Source: Phycisphaerae bacterium | GTDB taxonomy: Bacteria; Planctomycetota; Phycisphaerae; Sedimentisphaerales; Anaerobacaceae | Direction of reading: 5' to 3' | NCBI GenBank assembly: GCA_021736645.1 | Contig: JAIPFM010000187.1 | Coordinates: 1 to 53,342 of the forward strand | Length of the DNA: 53,342 bases | Part shown: one piece after another, positions 9,011 through 16,266 of the stretch | Layout: each line of letters begins with the position of its first letter | Position numbering within the stretch: the stretch's first letter is position 1 | The notes under the pieces: model-generated | The model's input: the letters and a program-made list of their open reading frames with translations, nothing else | Databases searched by the model: none | What the model was told of the DNA's origin: nothing | Position numbers and translations under genes: made by a program

Positions 9011-11158
9011 ATGAAACATCTGACCCATTTAATCATGTTGTGTGTGCTGGCCCTGTTGACTGCCCCAATCCAGTCCCTGGCCGGAATTCCGGTCATCTAC
9101 GACTCAGACATTGGTGACGACATTGACGACACCTGGGCCCTGGGGCTGCTCCTGCAGAGCCCGGAACTGGATCTCAAGCTGGTGGTCGGGGATCAGGGCA
9201 AGCCTGTGTACCGCGCCAAGCTGTTCGCCAAATTCCTGGAGTCCACCGGTCATGCGAATGTGCCTGTGGGTATCGGCATGGGTGACGACAGGGACGCGGG
9301 CGGGGCCCAGTCGGCCTGGGTCAAGGGCTACGATCTCAAACAATATCCTGGCCGGATCCTCGAGGACGGTGTGCAGGCCATTATCGACACCATCATGAAT
9401 TCGCCTGAGCCGATCACGCTGCTCTGCGTGGGGCCGGTGCCCAACATTGCCGAGGCGCTGCGCCGTGAGCCGGCCATTGCGAAGAAGGCGAGGTTCGTGG
9501 GCATGCACGGCAGCGTGCGCCTGGGGTACGGCGGCAGCAAGGACATCCACGCGGAGTACAATGTCAAGGCCGATGCGTCGGCCTGTCAGACCGTATTCAA
9601 GGCAGCCTGGCCCATGACCATCACGCCACTGGACACCTGCGGCCTGGTGGACCTCAGGGGGGACAGATACGCTGCAGTCAAGAACTCTTTGCATCCGGTG
9701 GCCCGGGCGATTATGGAGAACTACAAGATCTGGAGCGGGGACAAGCAGGATGTGTTCCAGGTCAGAAGCAGCACGCTGTTCGACACGGTGGCCGTGTATC
9801 TGACCTTTTCACAGGCGTTCTGTACCATGGAGACGCTCGGCATCCGCGTGGACGATCAGGGCTTTACACGCATCGATGCCAATGCCAAGACCATGAATGT
9901 GGCCACGGCCTGGACCGATATGGACGCGTTCAAGGACCTGCTGGTGCATCGCGTGACAGGTGGCTACAGCGCGTCTGCAGTGCGCCGCATTGCCGTGGCA
10001 GAGTATGTGGACAGAATGAAGGCCGGCTGGGTCGGTCAGATGGCGGGCGTGGGCTGGGGTGCACCCACGGAATTCAGATGGAAAGGTCAGATCATTCCTG
10101 AAGACAAGATGCCCCAGTGGAAACCCGAGATGGTCAATCAGTTCGGTCAGGACGATCTCTATGTGGAAATGACCTTTCTCAAGACACTGGAGGACTATGG
10201 TCTCGACTGTACGATTCGTCAGGCCGGCATTGATTTCGCCAATAGCGGATACCAGCTCTGGCATGCCAATAAATATGGTCGCGACAACCTGCGCAGTGGT
10301 ATTGCACCGCCTGACTCGGGACATCCGAAATTCAATGCACACGCAGACGATATCGACTACCAGATTGAAGCGGACTTTTCCGGTCTGATCGCGCCGGGCA
10401 TGCCCAATCTCGCCATTGAGCTGGGCGAAAAATTCGGGCGCCTCATGAATTACGGAGACGGCCTGTACGGCGGCCAGTTTGTGGCCGGCATGTATGCCGA
10501 GGCCTTTTTTGAAACAGACATCGAGACCATCATTCGTGCAGGCCTGGCCTGTGTGCCCCAGGGGTCCCAGTTTCATGAGTGCATGACGGACACGATCCGC
10601 TGGTATCACCAGCACCCGGGTGACTGGCAGAAAACCTGGGGCCTGATTGAGGCCAAGTACCAGGACAATCCCGATTACCGGCGTTTCTCCTGTGACAAGG
10701 GTGACTTCAATATTGACGCCAAGATCAATGCGGCCTACATCATCATGGGCCTGCTCTATGGTGAAGGGGACATTGACAAAACGATCGGCATTGCCACGCG
10801 ATGTGGCCAGGACTCGGACTGCAATCCCTCCAACGCGGCAGGTATCCTCTGCACGGCCATCGGTTTTTCAAAACTGCCGGAACGCTTTACAAAGGTCCTG
10901 GATCCCAATGGAAAATTCAGCCACACACCCTATACCTTCCCCAAGCTGATCTCCGTATGCGAGCAGCTGGTGCGTCAGGCCGTGGTCCGCTCCGGTGGAT
11001 CTGTGGCAAAGGATAAAGACGGTCGGGAGTTCTATCTGATTCCAAGAGAAGTCGCAGTGCCCAGTGCACTGGAACAGTGCTGGGCGCCCGGTCCCATTGC
11101 CAACAGTCGTTTTACTGAAGCAGAGATGAAGCAGATTACAGCCGTGGCTGAGAAATAA
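9011..11158 (+). CDS. Exported nucleoside hydrolase - ADP-ribosylglycohydrolase fusion
   Basis: A 715-residue protein with a signal peptide (MKHLTHLIMLCVLALLTAP) and AAGGAG before the ATG. Residues about 25-320 match inosine-uridine nucleoside hydrolases: the calcium-binding DSDIGDDIDD opening, then VGMHG, AEYNVKAD and ITPLDTCGL. Residues about 330-690 match the ADP-ribosylglycohydrolase fold: DRMKAGWVGQMAGVGWG, QDDLYVEMTFLKTLEDYG, NYGDGLYGGQFVAGMYAEA and GQDSDCNPSNAAGILCTAIG, in which acidic pairs would bind the metal. Both halves would cleave bonds at C1 of ribose. Nucleosides, NAD fragments or ADP-ribosyl groups outside the cytoplasm are therefore candidate substrates. It is the last gene of the operon with the sugar permease and ribokinase, 33 bases after rbsK. 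The exact substrates are inferred. Confidence 0.85.
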   Translation: MKHLTHLIMLCVLALLTAPIQSLAGIPVIYDSDIGDDIDDTWALGLLLQSPELDLKLVVGDQGKPVYRAKLFAKFLESTGHANVPVGIGMGDDRDAGGAQSAWVKGYDLKQYPGRILEDGVQAIIDTIMNSPEPITLLCVGPVPNIAEALRREPAIAKKARFVGMHGSVRLGYGGSKDIHAEYNVKADASACQTVFKAAWPMTITPLDTCGLVDLRGDRYAAVKNSLHPVARAIMENYKIWSGDKQDVFQVRSSTLFDTVAVYLTFSQAFCTMETLGIRVDDQGFTRIDANAKTMNVATAWTDMDAFKDLLVHRVTGGYSASAVRRIAVAEYVDRMKAGWVGQMAGVGWGAPTEFRWKGQIIPEDKMPQWKPEMVNQFGQDDLYVEMTFLKTLEDYGLDCTIRQAGIDFANSGYQLWHANKYGRDNLRSGIAPPDSGHPKFNAHADDIDYQIEADFSGLIAPGMPNLAIELGEKFGRLMNYGDGLYGGQFVAGMYAEAFFETDIETIIRAGLACVPQGSQFHECMTDTIRWYHQHPGDWQKTWGLIEAKYQDNPDYRRFSCDKGDFNIDAKINAAYIIMGLLYGEGDIDKTIGIATRCGQDSDCNPSNAAGILCTAIGFSKLPERFTKVLDPNGKFSHTPYTFPKLISVCEQLVRQAVVRSGGSVAKDKDGREFYLIPREVAVPSALEQCWAPGPIANSRFTEAEMKQITAVAEK

Positions 11159-11265
11159 CAGAAGGTGACATCAGAATCAGCCAATTCAATGGTTAGGGCA
11201 AACTGATTGGACTTCATGCCTCTCGCAAAGCCGAAGGTCCCTTGGGGGACGCAGAGTACGCAAAG

Positions 11266-11455
11266 AAACCAACAACCAGAAACCGGTCTGACGGTGTGAG
11301 AGCGACCCTAGTTTAACTGCGAATTTGGCGAACTGCGAATGACTTTTTTGACACGGATTTCACAGATTTTTAAACAAACAACCCTCGGCCCGTGCGAGCT
11401 TCTTTCACCGGGCAACAACCAACAACCAGAAACCGGTCTGATGGTGTGACAGCGT
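11266..11455. repeat. Two direct copies of a 40-base intergenic repeat
   Basis: Copy 1 (about 11266-11305) and copy 2 (about 11416-11455) share AACCAACAACCAGAAACCGG followed by TCTGAyGGTGTGAsAGCG. They differ at only a few positions and are 150 bases apart. The spacer (GACACGGATTTCACAGATTT) resembles common dispersed intergenic repeat text. No transposase or coding potential is associated. Confidence 0.6.
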
Positions 11456-11632
11456 GACGGTAGGGCAGTAACTAACAACTAACAACCCATAACCGTTTTT
11501 TATCCACCAATCTCACACTTGGCCCCAGGGGCAATCTCCACCCATGGTTCGAGCTACACTCGAATGGGGTGGGATTTACCATGGAGGACAGGGAGACACA
11601 CAGGGCGGCCTGCGGCTGCAGCCAAAAGATTA

Positions 11633-11785
11633 AGAGCACCTAACAAAATGAGTCTGCATTCGAACCGCTTATTTTGGCCCTGGATGACGTCAGGCTGCAT
11701 CGATCCCCTGGGGACCTGCTTCGCCTTCCTTGCCAGGGTCAAAAACGCTGGCTCTCGGTGCAACGATCATTTTGTTAGGGGCTCT
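11633..11785. repeat. Long imperfect inverted repeat with attC-like ends
   Basis: Outer arms AGAGC-A-CCTAACAAAATGA (left) and TCATTTTGTTAGG-G-GCTCT (right) pair over 19 positions with one mismatch. The central 13 bp (11639-11651 with 11767-11779) are perfect. Pairing continues inward imperfectly: TGCA...CGA and CCCTGG recur in both arms, giving stems of about 55 bases. The left end ACCTAAC fits the integron attC R'' consensus RYYYAAC exactly. The right end GTTAGGG fits R' GTTRRRY at six of seven positions. The length of about 150 bp is near the upper range of attC sites. No integrase gene is in the window, so a lone attC or a MITE-like element are both possible. Confidence 0.5.
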
Positions 11786-11823
11786 AAATATCCAATATCG
11801 AACAAGGAACACCCAATGATGAA

Positions 11824-11982
11824 ATGGGCCGGCGCGAAATCGTAGGGGGCCTTTTGCTGGTGATAGGTACGGGCGCGTTCTATGGTTTGAACTTTGATCC
11901 TTGGAAGATCATGGAAGCACATGAAGTGCTGACGCAAGATTTGAAGGTGCCATCTGTATGCAAACGTCCTTCTCACGCTTAG
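11824..11982 (+). CDS. Possible 52-residue membrane peptide
   Basis: A short frame begins with ATGGGCCGGCGCGAA just after the attC-like element. It encodes MGRREIVGGLLLVIGTGAF and then a soluble tail with FDPWKIMEAHEVL. One hydrophobic segment follows two arginines, as in an N-terminal membrane anchor. No clear ribosome-binding site is seen. It may be a genuine small cassette gene or the N-terminal stub of a truncated membrane protein. No family was recognised. Confidence 0.3.
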   Translation: MGRREIVGGLLLVIGTGAFYGLNFDPWKIMEAHEVLTQDLKVPSVCKRPSHA

Positions 11983-11998
11983 GCCGCTGTCGCGGTCC

Positions 11999-12084
11999 GT
12001 TCCAGCCCGGCTGGAACTCAAGTGAGTTGAACCGACCTCTGCTCTGTCCCCCAGGGGGCCACCGTCGAGTTCGATCCAACTCAC
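11999..12084. repeat. Two dyads after the small ORF
   Basis: GTTCCAGCC-C-GGCTGGAAC (11999-12017) is a near-perfect palindrome with 9-bp arms. A looser pair GTGAGTTG (12022-12029) and CAACTCAC (12077-12084) encloses a C/G-rich loop with CCCCCAGGGGG. These could terminate the small ORF or be a second structured recombination-like site. No T-run follows. Confidence 0.4.
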
Positions 12085-12296
12085 ATGCGTGTGCTCCCTA
12101 AGGGACTTTAAGCTTGGGCTGATTGTTTGAGTGCCTTCGGTTCATACTGGATGACGGATCTATTTGGAGATATTAAGGCAAAAAAACTTGCGGTTGTCAG
12201 TTAATTGGATATAATGTAGCTGCAACTAATGGAATGGATCGTTGGGGAAGTGGGTTATTAGCCCAGAGGGGCTGTTGGTTCGTTAGCCGTTCGTGA

Positions 12297-12548
12297 GTTT
12301 TATTTTTTACAGTTAGCCTTTCTGATATTGTTCGATGCTCCAATGATAAATTGATGTCACTAGGAAAGAACGCCATGCACAGACAATGGGTCAGCCGTGA
12401 AATGCATCTCAAACTGGCCATAGCCAATACTAACGGCCTGCATGGTGAGCTTCAGGCTGTCATAGGGGGTAGCCTTAAGGAGATTGAGGGGATTAGTCTG
12501 CTGGCACTTGAGGAAAGTATGGAGAGTGAAAGGGAACACTTGACATGA
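12297..12548 (+). pseudogene. C-terminal remnant of a DUF2130 gene
   Basis: The frame is open from 12297 to the TGA at 12548. It reads SLSDIVRCSNDKL, then NAMHRQWVSREMHLKLAIAN, then GLHGELQAVIGGSLKEIEG. This matches the conserved C-terminus of DUF2130 proteins: a basic helix with RAMxxxWxKREKQI, then YGxLQGIxGxxLxxIEGL. The upstream part of that family (about 350 residues) is missing, with a stop at 12294-12296 and no recognisable continuation. An in-frame ATG at 12354 could still express 64 residues. The TGA overlaps the ATG of the next gene (ATGA), which suggests an ancestral DUF2130-DUF1016 operon whose first gene was cut by recombination. Confidence 0.6.
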
Positions 12549-13708
12549 CCAAGCCCGATAAACAACTGAAATCAAAAGACCAACCTTCAGATTTGTTTGA
12601 TCGTGTTGTCGTGATCCTGGAACAGGCCCGGTCTCAGGTCGTACGTTCCGTGAACCATTATATGGTGCTAGCTTATTGGAAAATCGGTAAAGAGATCGTG
12701 GAACAGGAGCAGCAGGGGGCAGCTCGTGCCGAGTATGGGAAGCACGTCATAGATGAGCTTTCTTGTTACCTTAACGAACGCTATGGCAAAGGATTCTCCA
12801 CGACCAATCTAAGATATTTTCGCCAGTTCTTCCTGAGTTATCGCAACCGTAGACCCCAAATCTATAACCTCTCAGGCGATCTTCATGAAAAACGCCACCC
12901 ATTGGGTGGCGAATCAGACCTCTCTCATTCGCCAGGTGAAATGTGCCACCCCATGGGTGATGAATTCCAAATTCAGGGATTCCATCCGGATCTGGGGTGG
13001 TCCCATTACCGGGCTTTAATGCGTATTGAAAGCAATCAGGCCCGGGCATTCTACGAGATCGAGGCCATTTGCAACGGTTGGAACAAACGTGACCTGGAAC
13101 GTCAGATTCATAGTCTACTCTTTGAGCGACTTGCCAAAAGCCGGGACAAAGAAGGGTTGCTCAGGCTAGCCAATGAAGGTCAGCAAGTCGAAAGCCCCAT
13201 AGATTTGATCAAAGATCCTTACGTCTTGGAATTCCTCAACATTCCCGAATCGCACCTGCTTGCTGAGAGTTCCTTAGAAGAAGCCTTGATTACGCATTTG
13301 CAGGATTTCCTTTTGGAGTTGGGTTCAGGCTTCGCGTTTGTGGGTCGTCAAAAACGTCTGACCTTGGAGGGGGATCATTTCTATCCTGACCTGATCTTTT
13401 ACCACATCAAGCTCCAATGCTATGTCGTTATTGACCTCAAGGTGACGAAATTGACACACCAGGATTTAGGTCAGATGCTCATGTATGTTCATTATTACGA
13501 CCGTGACATACGGGGTATTCAGGATAACCCCACCATTGGATTGTTGCTTTGCACGGACAAAAACGAAGCGGTCGTTCGTTATGTCCTCGATGAAGACAAC
13601 CAGCAAATATTCGCCAGTCGCTACAAACTCGAACTGCCTGATGAAACACAATTGGCCGCTGAGATAAAACGAGAATTGTGTTTGATCCAAGAACAGGAAG
13701 AGCAATGA
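12545..13708 (+). CDS. YhcG/DUF1016-family PDDEXK nuclease
   Basis: A 387-residue protein, full length for the family. The N-terminal YhcG helical domain is clear (VRSVNHYMVLAYWKIGKEIVEQ, then YLNERYGKGFSTTNLRYFRQ). The C-terminal PDDEXK-like nuclease domain has GGSGFAF-type spacing: ELGSGFAFVGRQKRL, GDHFYPDLIFYH with the metal-binding Asp, and CYVVIDLKV with the catalytic Asp-x-Lys. GLLLCTDKNEAVVRY and IFASRYKLELP complete the signature. The family occurs in restriction-like and mobile contexts; its substrates are poorly defined. The link between the domains (about residues 113-145) carries a palindromic in-frame insert (12893-12967). It overlaps the DUF2130 remnant by four bases. Confidence 0.88.
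   Translation: MTKPDKQLKSKDQPSDLFDRVVVILEQARSQVVRSVNHYMVLAYWKIGKEIVEQEQQGAARAEYGKHVIDELSCYLNERYGKGFSTTNLRYFRQFFLSYRNRRPQIYNLSGDLHEKRHPLGGESDLSHSPGEMCHPMGDEFQIQGFHPDLGWSHYRALMRIESNQARAFYEIEAICNGWNKRDLERQIHSLLFERLAKSRDKEGLLRLANEGQQVESPIDLIKDPYVLEFLNIPESHLLAESSLEEALITHLQDFLLELGSGFAFVGRQKRLTLEGDHFYPDLIFYHIKLQCYVVIDLKVTKLTHQDLGQMLMYVHYYDRDIRGIQDNPTIGLLLCTDKNEAVVRYVLDEDNQQIFASRYKLELPDETQLAAEIKRELCLIQEQEEQ
12893..12967 (+). repeat. In-frame palindromic repeat pair inside the YhcG gene
   Basis: CGCCACCCA-T-TGGGTGGCG (12893-12911) is a palindrome with perfect 9-bp arms. It is followed about 50 bases later by a related copy, GCCACCCCATGGGTGATGAA (12945-12964). Both are translated in the same phase as HPxGxE-type peptides (RHPLGGES and CHPMGDEF). 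They sit in the linker between the N-terminal domain and the nuclease domain, where an insert could be tolerated. Confidence 0.55.
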
Positions 13709-13832
13709 CTTTCTATTTTAGGCCCAAGAAAGAAGCTTACACGGGCCGAGGGGTGTTGGTGGTTTCATGCCCATGGGATCACGCCGGCTTCCTTAGGGCG
13801 TGAAAAACCACAAGGATATCAGGCGTCTCGAC

Positions 13833-13930
13833 ATGAGAACAAAATCAATCCTGTTATTCCTTTTATTGAACACATGGCTTGGGGCTGATTCGCTCGCTCA
13901 GGAAGTCTGGGGGAAGAAGGCCAGAGGGAC
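13833..13930 (+). pseudogene. Orphan signal-peptide fragment
   Basis: From the ATG at 13833 the frame encodes a textbook signal peptide and a few mature residues (MRTKSILLFLLLNTWLGA, then DSLAQEVWGKK). It then runs into sequence that is antisense to the acetate-kinase-like gene ending at 13936. The open frame to 14168 is therefore a chimaera. The simplest reading is that an exported-protein gene was truncated after about 30 codons by a rearrangement near 13920. The parent family cannot be identified. Confidence 0.45.
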
Positions 13931-13935
13931 GACCT

Positions 13936-14997
13936 TTATCGCGACAGCCTGGGCAGCAGGGCACGTGCCATTGAAACGGCCAGGGCCTCCTCACACAGGT
14001 AAAACCGTATGCCGCTCCCGGAGGACGGCGTCGCCGTATTCAGTGCCTGGGTCAGAGACTCTCCCAACCCCCGGCCGGTTCGAGCGTAGCATCCGGAAAA
14101 GACCAGGGCATCGACTCCGCCCATGGCGGCTGTGGCTGCACCGCAGGCATGCATCAATTTATACTTGAAGAACTGTCCGGCCTGCTCATACTCAGGGCGC
14201 GTGTCCGCATACAGTGCTTCCAGGGTGACAGGGTGACCTGCCAGGGCCCCAAGCCCGCTTTCTTTTGACAAGGTGCGATTGAGCCGCTCAGGGCCCCAGC
14301 CCGTTCTTTCTGAGAGTGACAGGATGATCCCGGGGTCAATGTCACCACATCCTGTTTCAGAGGGCAGGCCTTCCATGGGGGTGATCCCTCCGGTGACAAA
14401 CACGGGGTGTCCTCCGGTCAGGGCACTGATCTCCGGATTGGGCTCCAGGCAGACTGAAATGATCTTTGCGGCCGGCTGGGCCTGGTCGCGTCGCGATTGT
14501 TGGACGGCAAACCGACAGGCGCTCTGATGGTAGAGGCCCTGGAATCCAAACCGCCTGAACTGCATCTCATGCGCCAGTTCCGACGAAATACCATACATGC
14601 TTTCCCTGTCAGGCATGTCTGCGAACAGGGCCGTATCAAAAAAGAGATAAATCGGGGCGGCAGGAAAGACGGCGCGGCATGATTCGATCAGTGTGATCGT
14701 GCCGGGCAGATGCAGAGGGGCCTGAGGCGTCAGCGTTGTCAGTGTGTCCAGCACGTGGGGCTCCACAGACACGGGGCCATTGAATCTGTCACCTCCATAG
14801 CGGACGCGGATCGCAATGGCGTCCGCATGGACGAGGCACTCTGATATGTCTTCGAGCAGGTCGATCCAGTCAGACCCGCTGCTCATGAGGGGACTGAGGC
14901 CTGAAACATCCGGCTGTGCCTGAAGGGGCTGTTCAGTCAGGTAGAAAACGCTGTATCGCAGGCCTTGAGCCTTGGGTTCCAGTATTAAGATACTCAC
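13936..14997 (-). CDS. Acetate-kinase-fold protein lacking catalytic residues
   Basis: The preferred start is the GTG at 14997 (VSILILEPKAQG), because GAGGG lies 5 bases upstream; a TTG at 15015 is also open. The whole ASKHA acetate/butyrate-kinase fold can be followed against the neighbouring acetate kinase. The phosphate-binding Asn of NCGSSSLK is replaced in EPKAQGLRY. The catalytic His of GFHGTSHQ is Gln in GFQGLYHQ. The Arg of STRCGD is replaced by Gly in SETGCGD. FDTALF and the C-terminal EE pair remain. Such changes predict loss of kinase activity, so it may be a regulatory or structural partner of the acetate kinase encoded 15 bases upstream. It is the last gene of the sigma-54-type operon. 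Confidence 0.75.
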   Translation of the reverse strand: MSILILEPKAQGLRYSVFYLTEQPLQAQPDVSGLSPLMSSGSDWIDLLEDISECLVHADAIAIRVRYGGDRFNGPVSVEPHVLDTLTTLTPQAPLHLPGTITLIESCRAVFPAAPIYLFFDTALFADMPDRESMYGISSELAHEMQFRRFGFQGLYHQSACRFAVQQSRRDQAQPAAKIISVCLEPNPEISALTGGHPVFVTGGITPMEGLPSETGCGDIDPGIILSLSERTGWGPERLNRTLSKESGLGALAGHPVTLEALYADTRPEYEQAGQFFKYKLMHACGAATAAMGGVDALVFSGCYARTGRGLGESLTQALNTATPSSGSGIRFYLCEEALAVSMARALLPRLSR

Positions 14998-15011
14998 TTT
15001 GTCCCTCTGTT

Positions 15012-16232
15012 TCAAAGGTCAGTGTTAATGATTTGAAAGGCATACCTGGCAATGGCCAGTTCTTCATTGGTCTGGATGGCCAGTGCCCTGATGCGGCTGT
15101 CCGGTGCGGAGATCTCGGCAGGCAACCGTGTCTGCTGATTTCTATCATGGTCGATGGTCAGGCCAAAACACTCCATATTGGAACAGACAATCCACCGGAT
15201 GGCAGGTACGGTTTCACCAATCGTGTCCGTGAATATGACGACATCAACGGGTCGACCTGCAGCAGAGGCCGTGAGGGTCAGGTACGCACCCAGGTATTTC
15301 TTGATTCTCCAGGCATAGATCTGGAGGGCGCGGTTCATCTGATGGTGCGTCTCGAGGTTGTCCGTGTCCAGGGAAGCGGCAATGACGTCTCTGATGTCAC
15401 TGGTGCTGCCGGTCATGCCCAACACGCCGCTTCTCTTGTTGAGCAGGTCTTCCACGCAGGCATGTCCCCCATGGTGAGCGATCAGTTGCAGTACGATTGC
15501 CTGGTCCAGGTCTCCACATCGAGTGCTCATGATCAACCCCTGCAGCGGTGAGTAGCCCAATGTATTGTCAATGCTTTGTCCTCCCGAGATTGCGCAGAGA
15601 CTGGCACCCCCGCTGCCCAGATGGCAACTGACGGCATTCAGTTGCGTCATGTCCATGCCAAGGTAGTCTGCGGCCTGCGTCGCCACATACTGGTGACTTG
15701 TGCCGTGAAATCCGTATTTGCTGATGCCGAACTCATCACGCCACTGCGCCGGCACGGCATAGGTTCGAGCATGGGCGGGGAGGGTCGAATGGAAGGCCGT
15801 GTCAAAGATCATCACCTGCGGTAAGTCAGGATATCGGTGCAAACAGGCCCCGATCAGTTCAATGGCCGGGGGATTGTGCAGGGGGGCGAGCACCCTGGTT
15901 TGCTGCAACAGTTCGAAGTTCTCTTTTGAGACCAGGCTGTGTCCCTTGAACAGGGTTCCCCCGTGTACGAGTCGATGTCCAACGGCATCCGGTGTCAGGT
16001 CCTGATCCTGCATCAGTATCTTCATCACGGCTTCAAATGCCTGTGCATGGTCTGCCATGGGGACCTCCCACTGCATCTCGTCACCATGGGTCCGGTGAAT
16101 GATACAGGCAGGGCAGGCTGTGGGGGGACCCACACGCTGGGCTTCACCCCCCACGAGCTCGGTACAGTCCGGCATATTCAGAAGTTTGTATTTTAAGGAG
16201 GAACTGCCGCAATTAAAGACCAGTAATTTCAT
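15012..16232 (-). CDS. ackA: Acetate kinase
   Basis: Reversibly converts acetyl phosphate and ADP to acetate and ATP in the cytoplasm. The ATG at 16232 gives MKLLVFNCGSSSLKYKL, the standard N-terminus. Catalytic positions are present: Asn7, Arg87 (GHRLVHGG), Asp144 (FDTAFH), His176 (GFHGTSH), Arg238 (STRCGDLD) and Glu390/391 (TNEELAIA). The 406-residue length is normal. It lies 34 bases downstream of the M20 peptidase and 14 bases upstream of its degenerate paralogue. Placement in an operon with a sigma-54 promoter suggests a substrate-induced pathway that ends in an acyl phosphate. A propionate- or other acyl-kinase specificity cannot be excluded. Confidence 0.9.
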   Translation of the reverse strand: MKLLVFNCGSSSLKYKLLNMPDCTELVGGEAQRVGPPTACPACIIHRTHGDEMQWEVPMADHAQAFEAVMKILMQDQDLTPDAVGHRLVHGGTLFKGHSLVSKENFELLQQTRVLAPLHNPPAIELIGACLHRYPDLPQVMIFDTAFHSTLPAHARTYAVPAQWRDEFGISKYGFHGTSHQYVATQAADYLGMDMTQLNAVSCHLGSGGASLCAISGGQSIDNTLGYSPLQGLIMSTRCGDLDQAIVLQLIAHHGGHACVEDLLNKRSGVLGMTGSTSDIRDVIAASLDTDNLETHHQMNRALQIYAWRIKKYLGAYLTLTASAAGRPVDVVIFTDTIGETVPAIRWIVCSNMECFGLTIDHDRNQQTRLPAEISAPDSRIRALAIQTNEELAIARYAFQIINTDL

Positions 16233-16266
16233 ACCAGGTATTCCCGCACAAGGCTCAAGCGTATGA

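Larger units (their letters stand above)
11159..12296. other. Repeat-rich decayed intergenic region
   Basis: About 1.1 kb with no full gene. It contains a duplicated 40-base segment, a long attC-like inverted repeat, one possible 52-codon membrane ORF and two further dyads, all listed separately. It also contains short low-complexity tracts of the kind AACTAACAACTAACAACC (near 11468) and a TATCGAACAAGGAACACCC tract near 11794, which look like dispersed intergenic repeats. Confidence 0.5.

Noticed and set aside
11633..11785. A complete integron
   Set aside because: No integrase gene, no second attC and no array of promoterless cassettes in the window; only the attC-like structure is reported.
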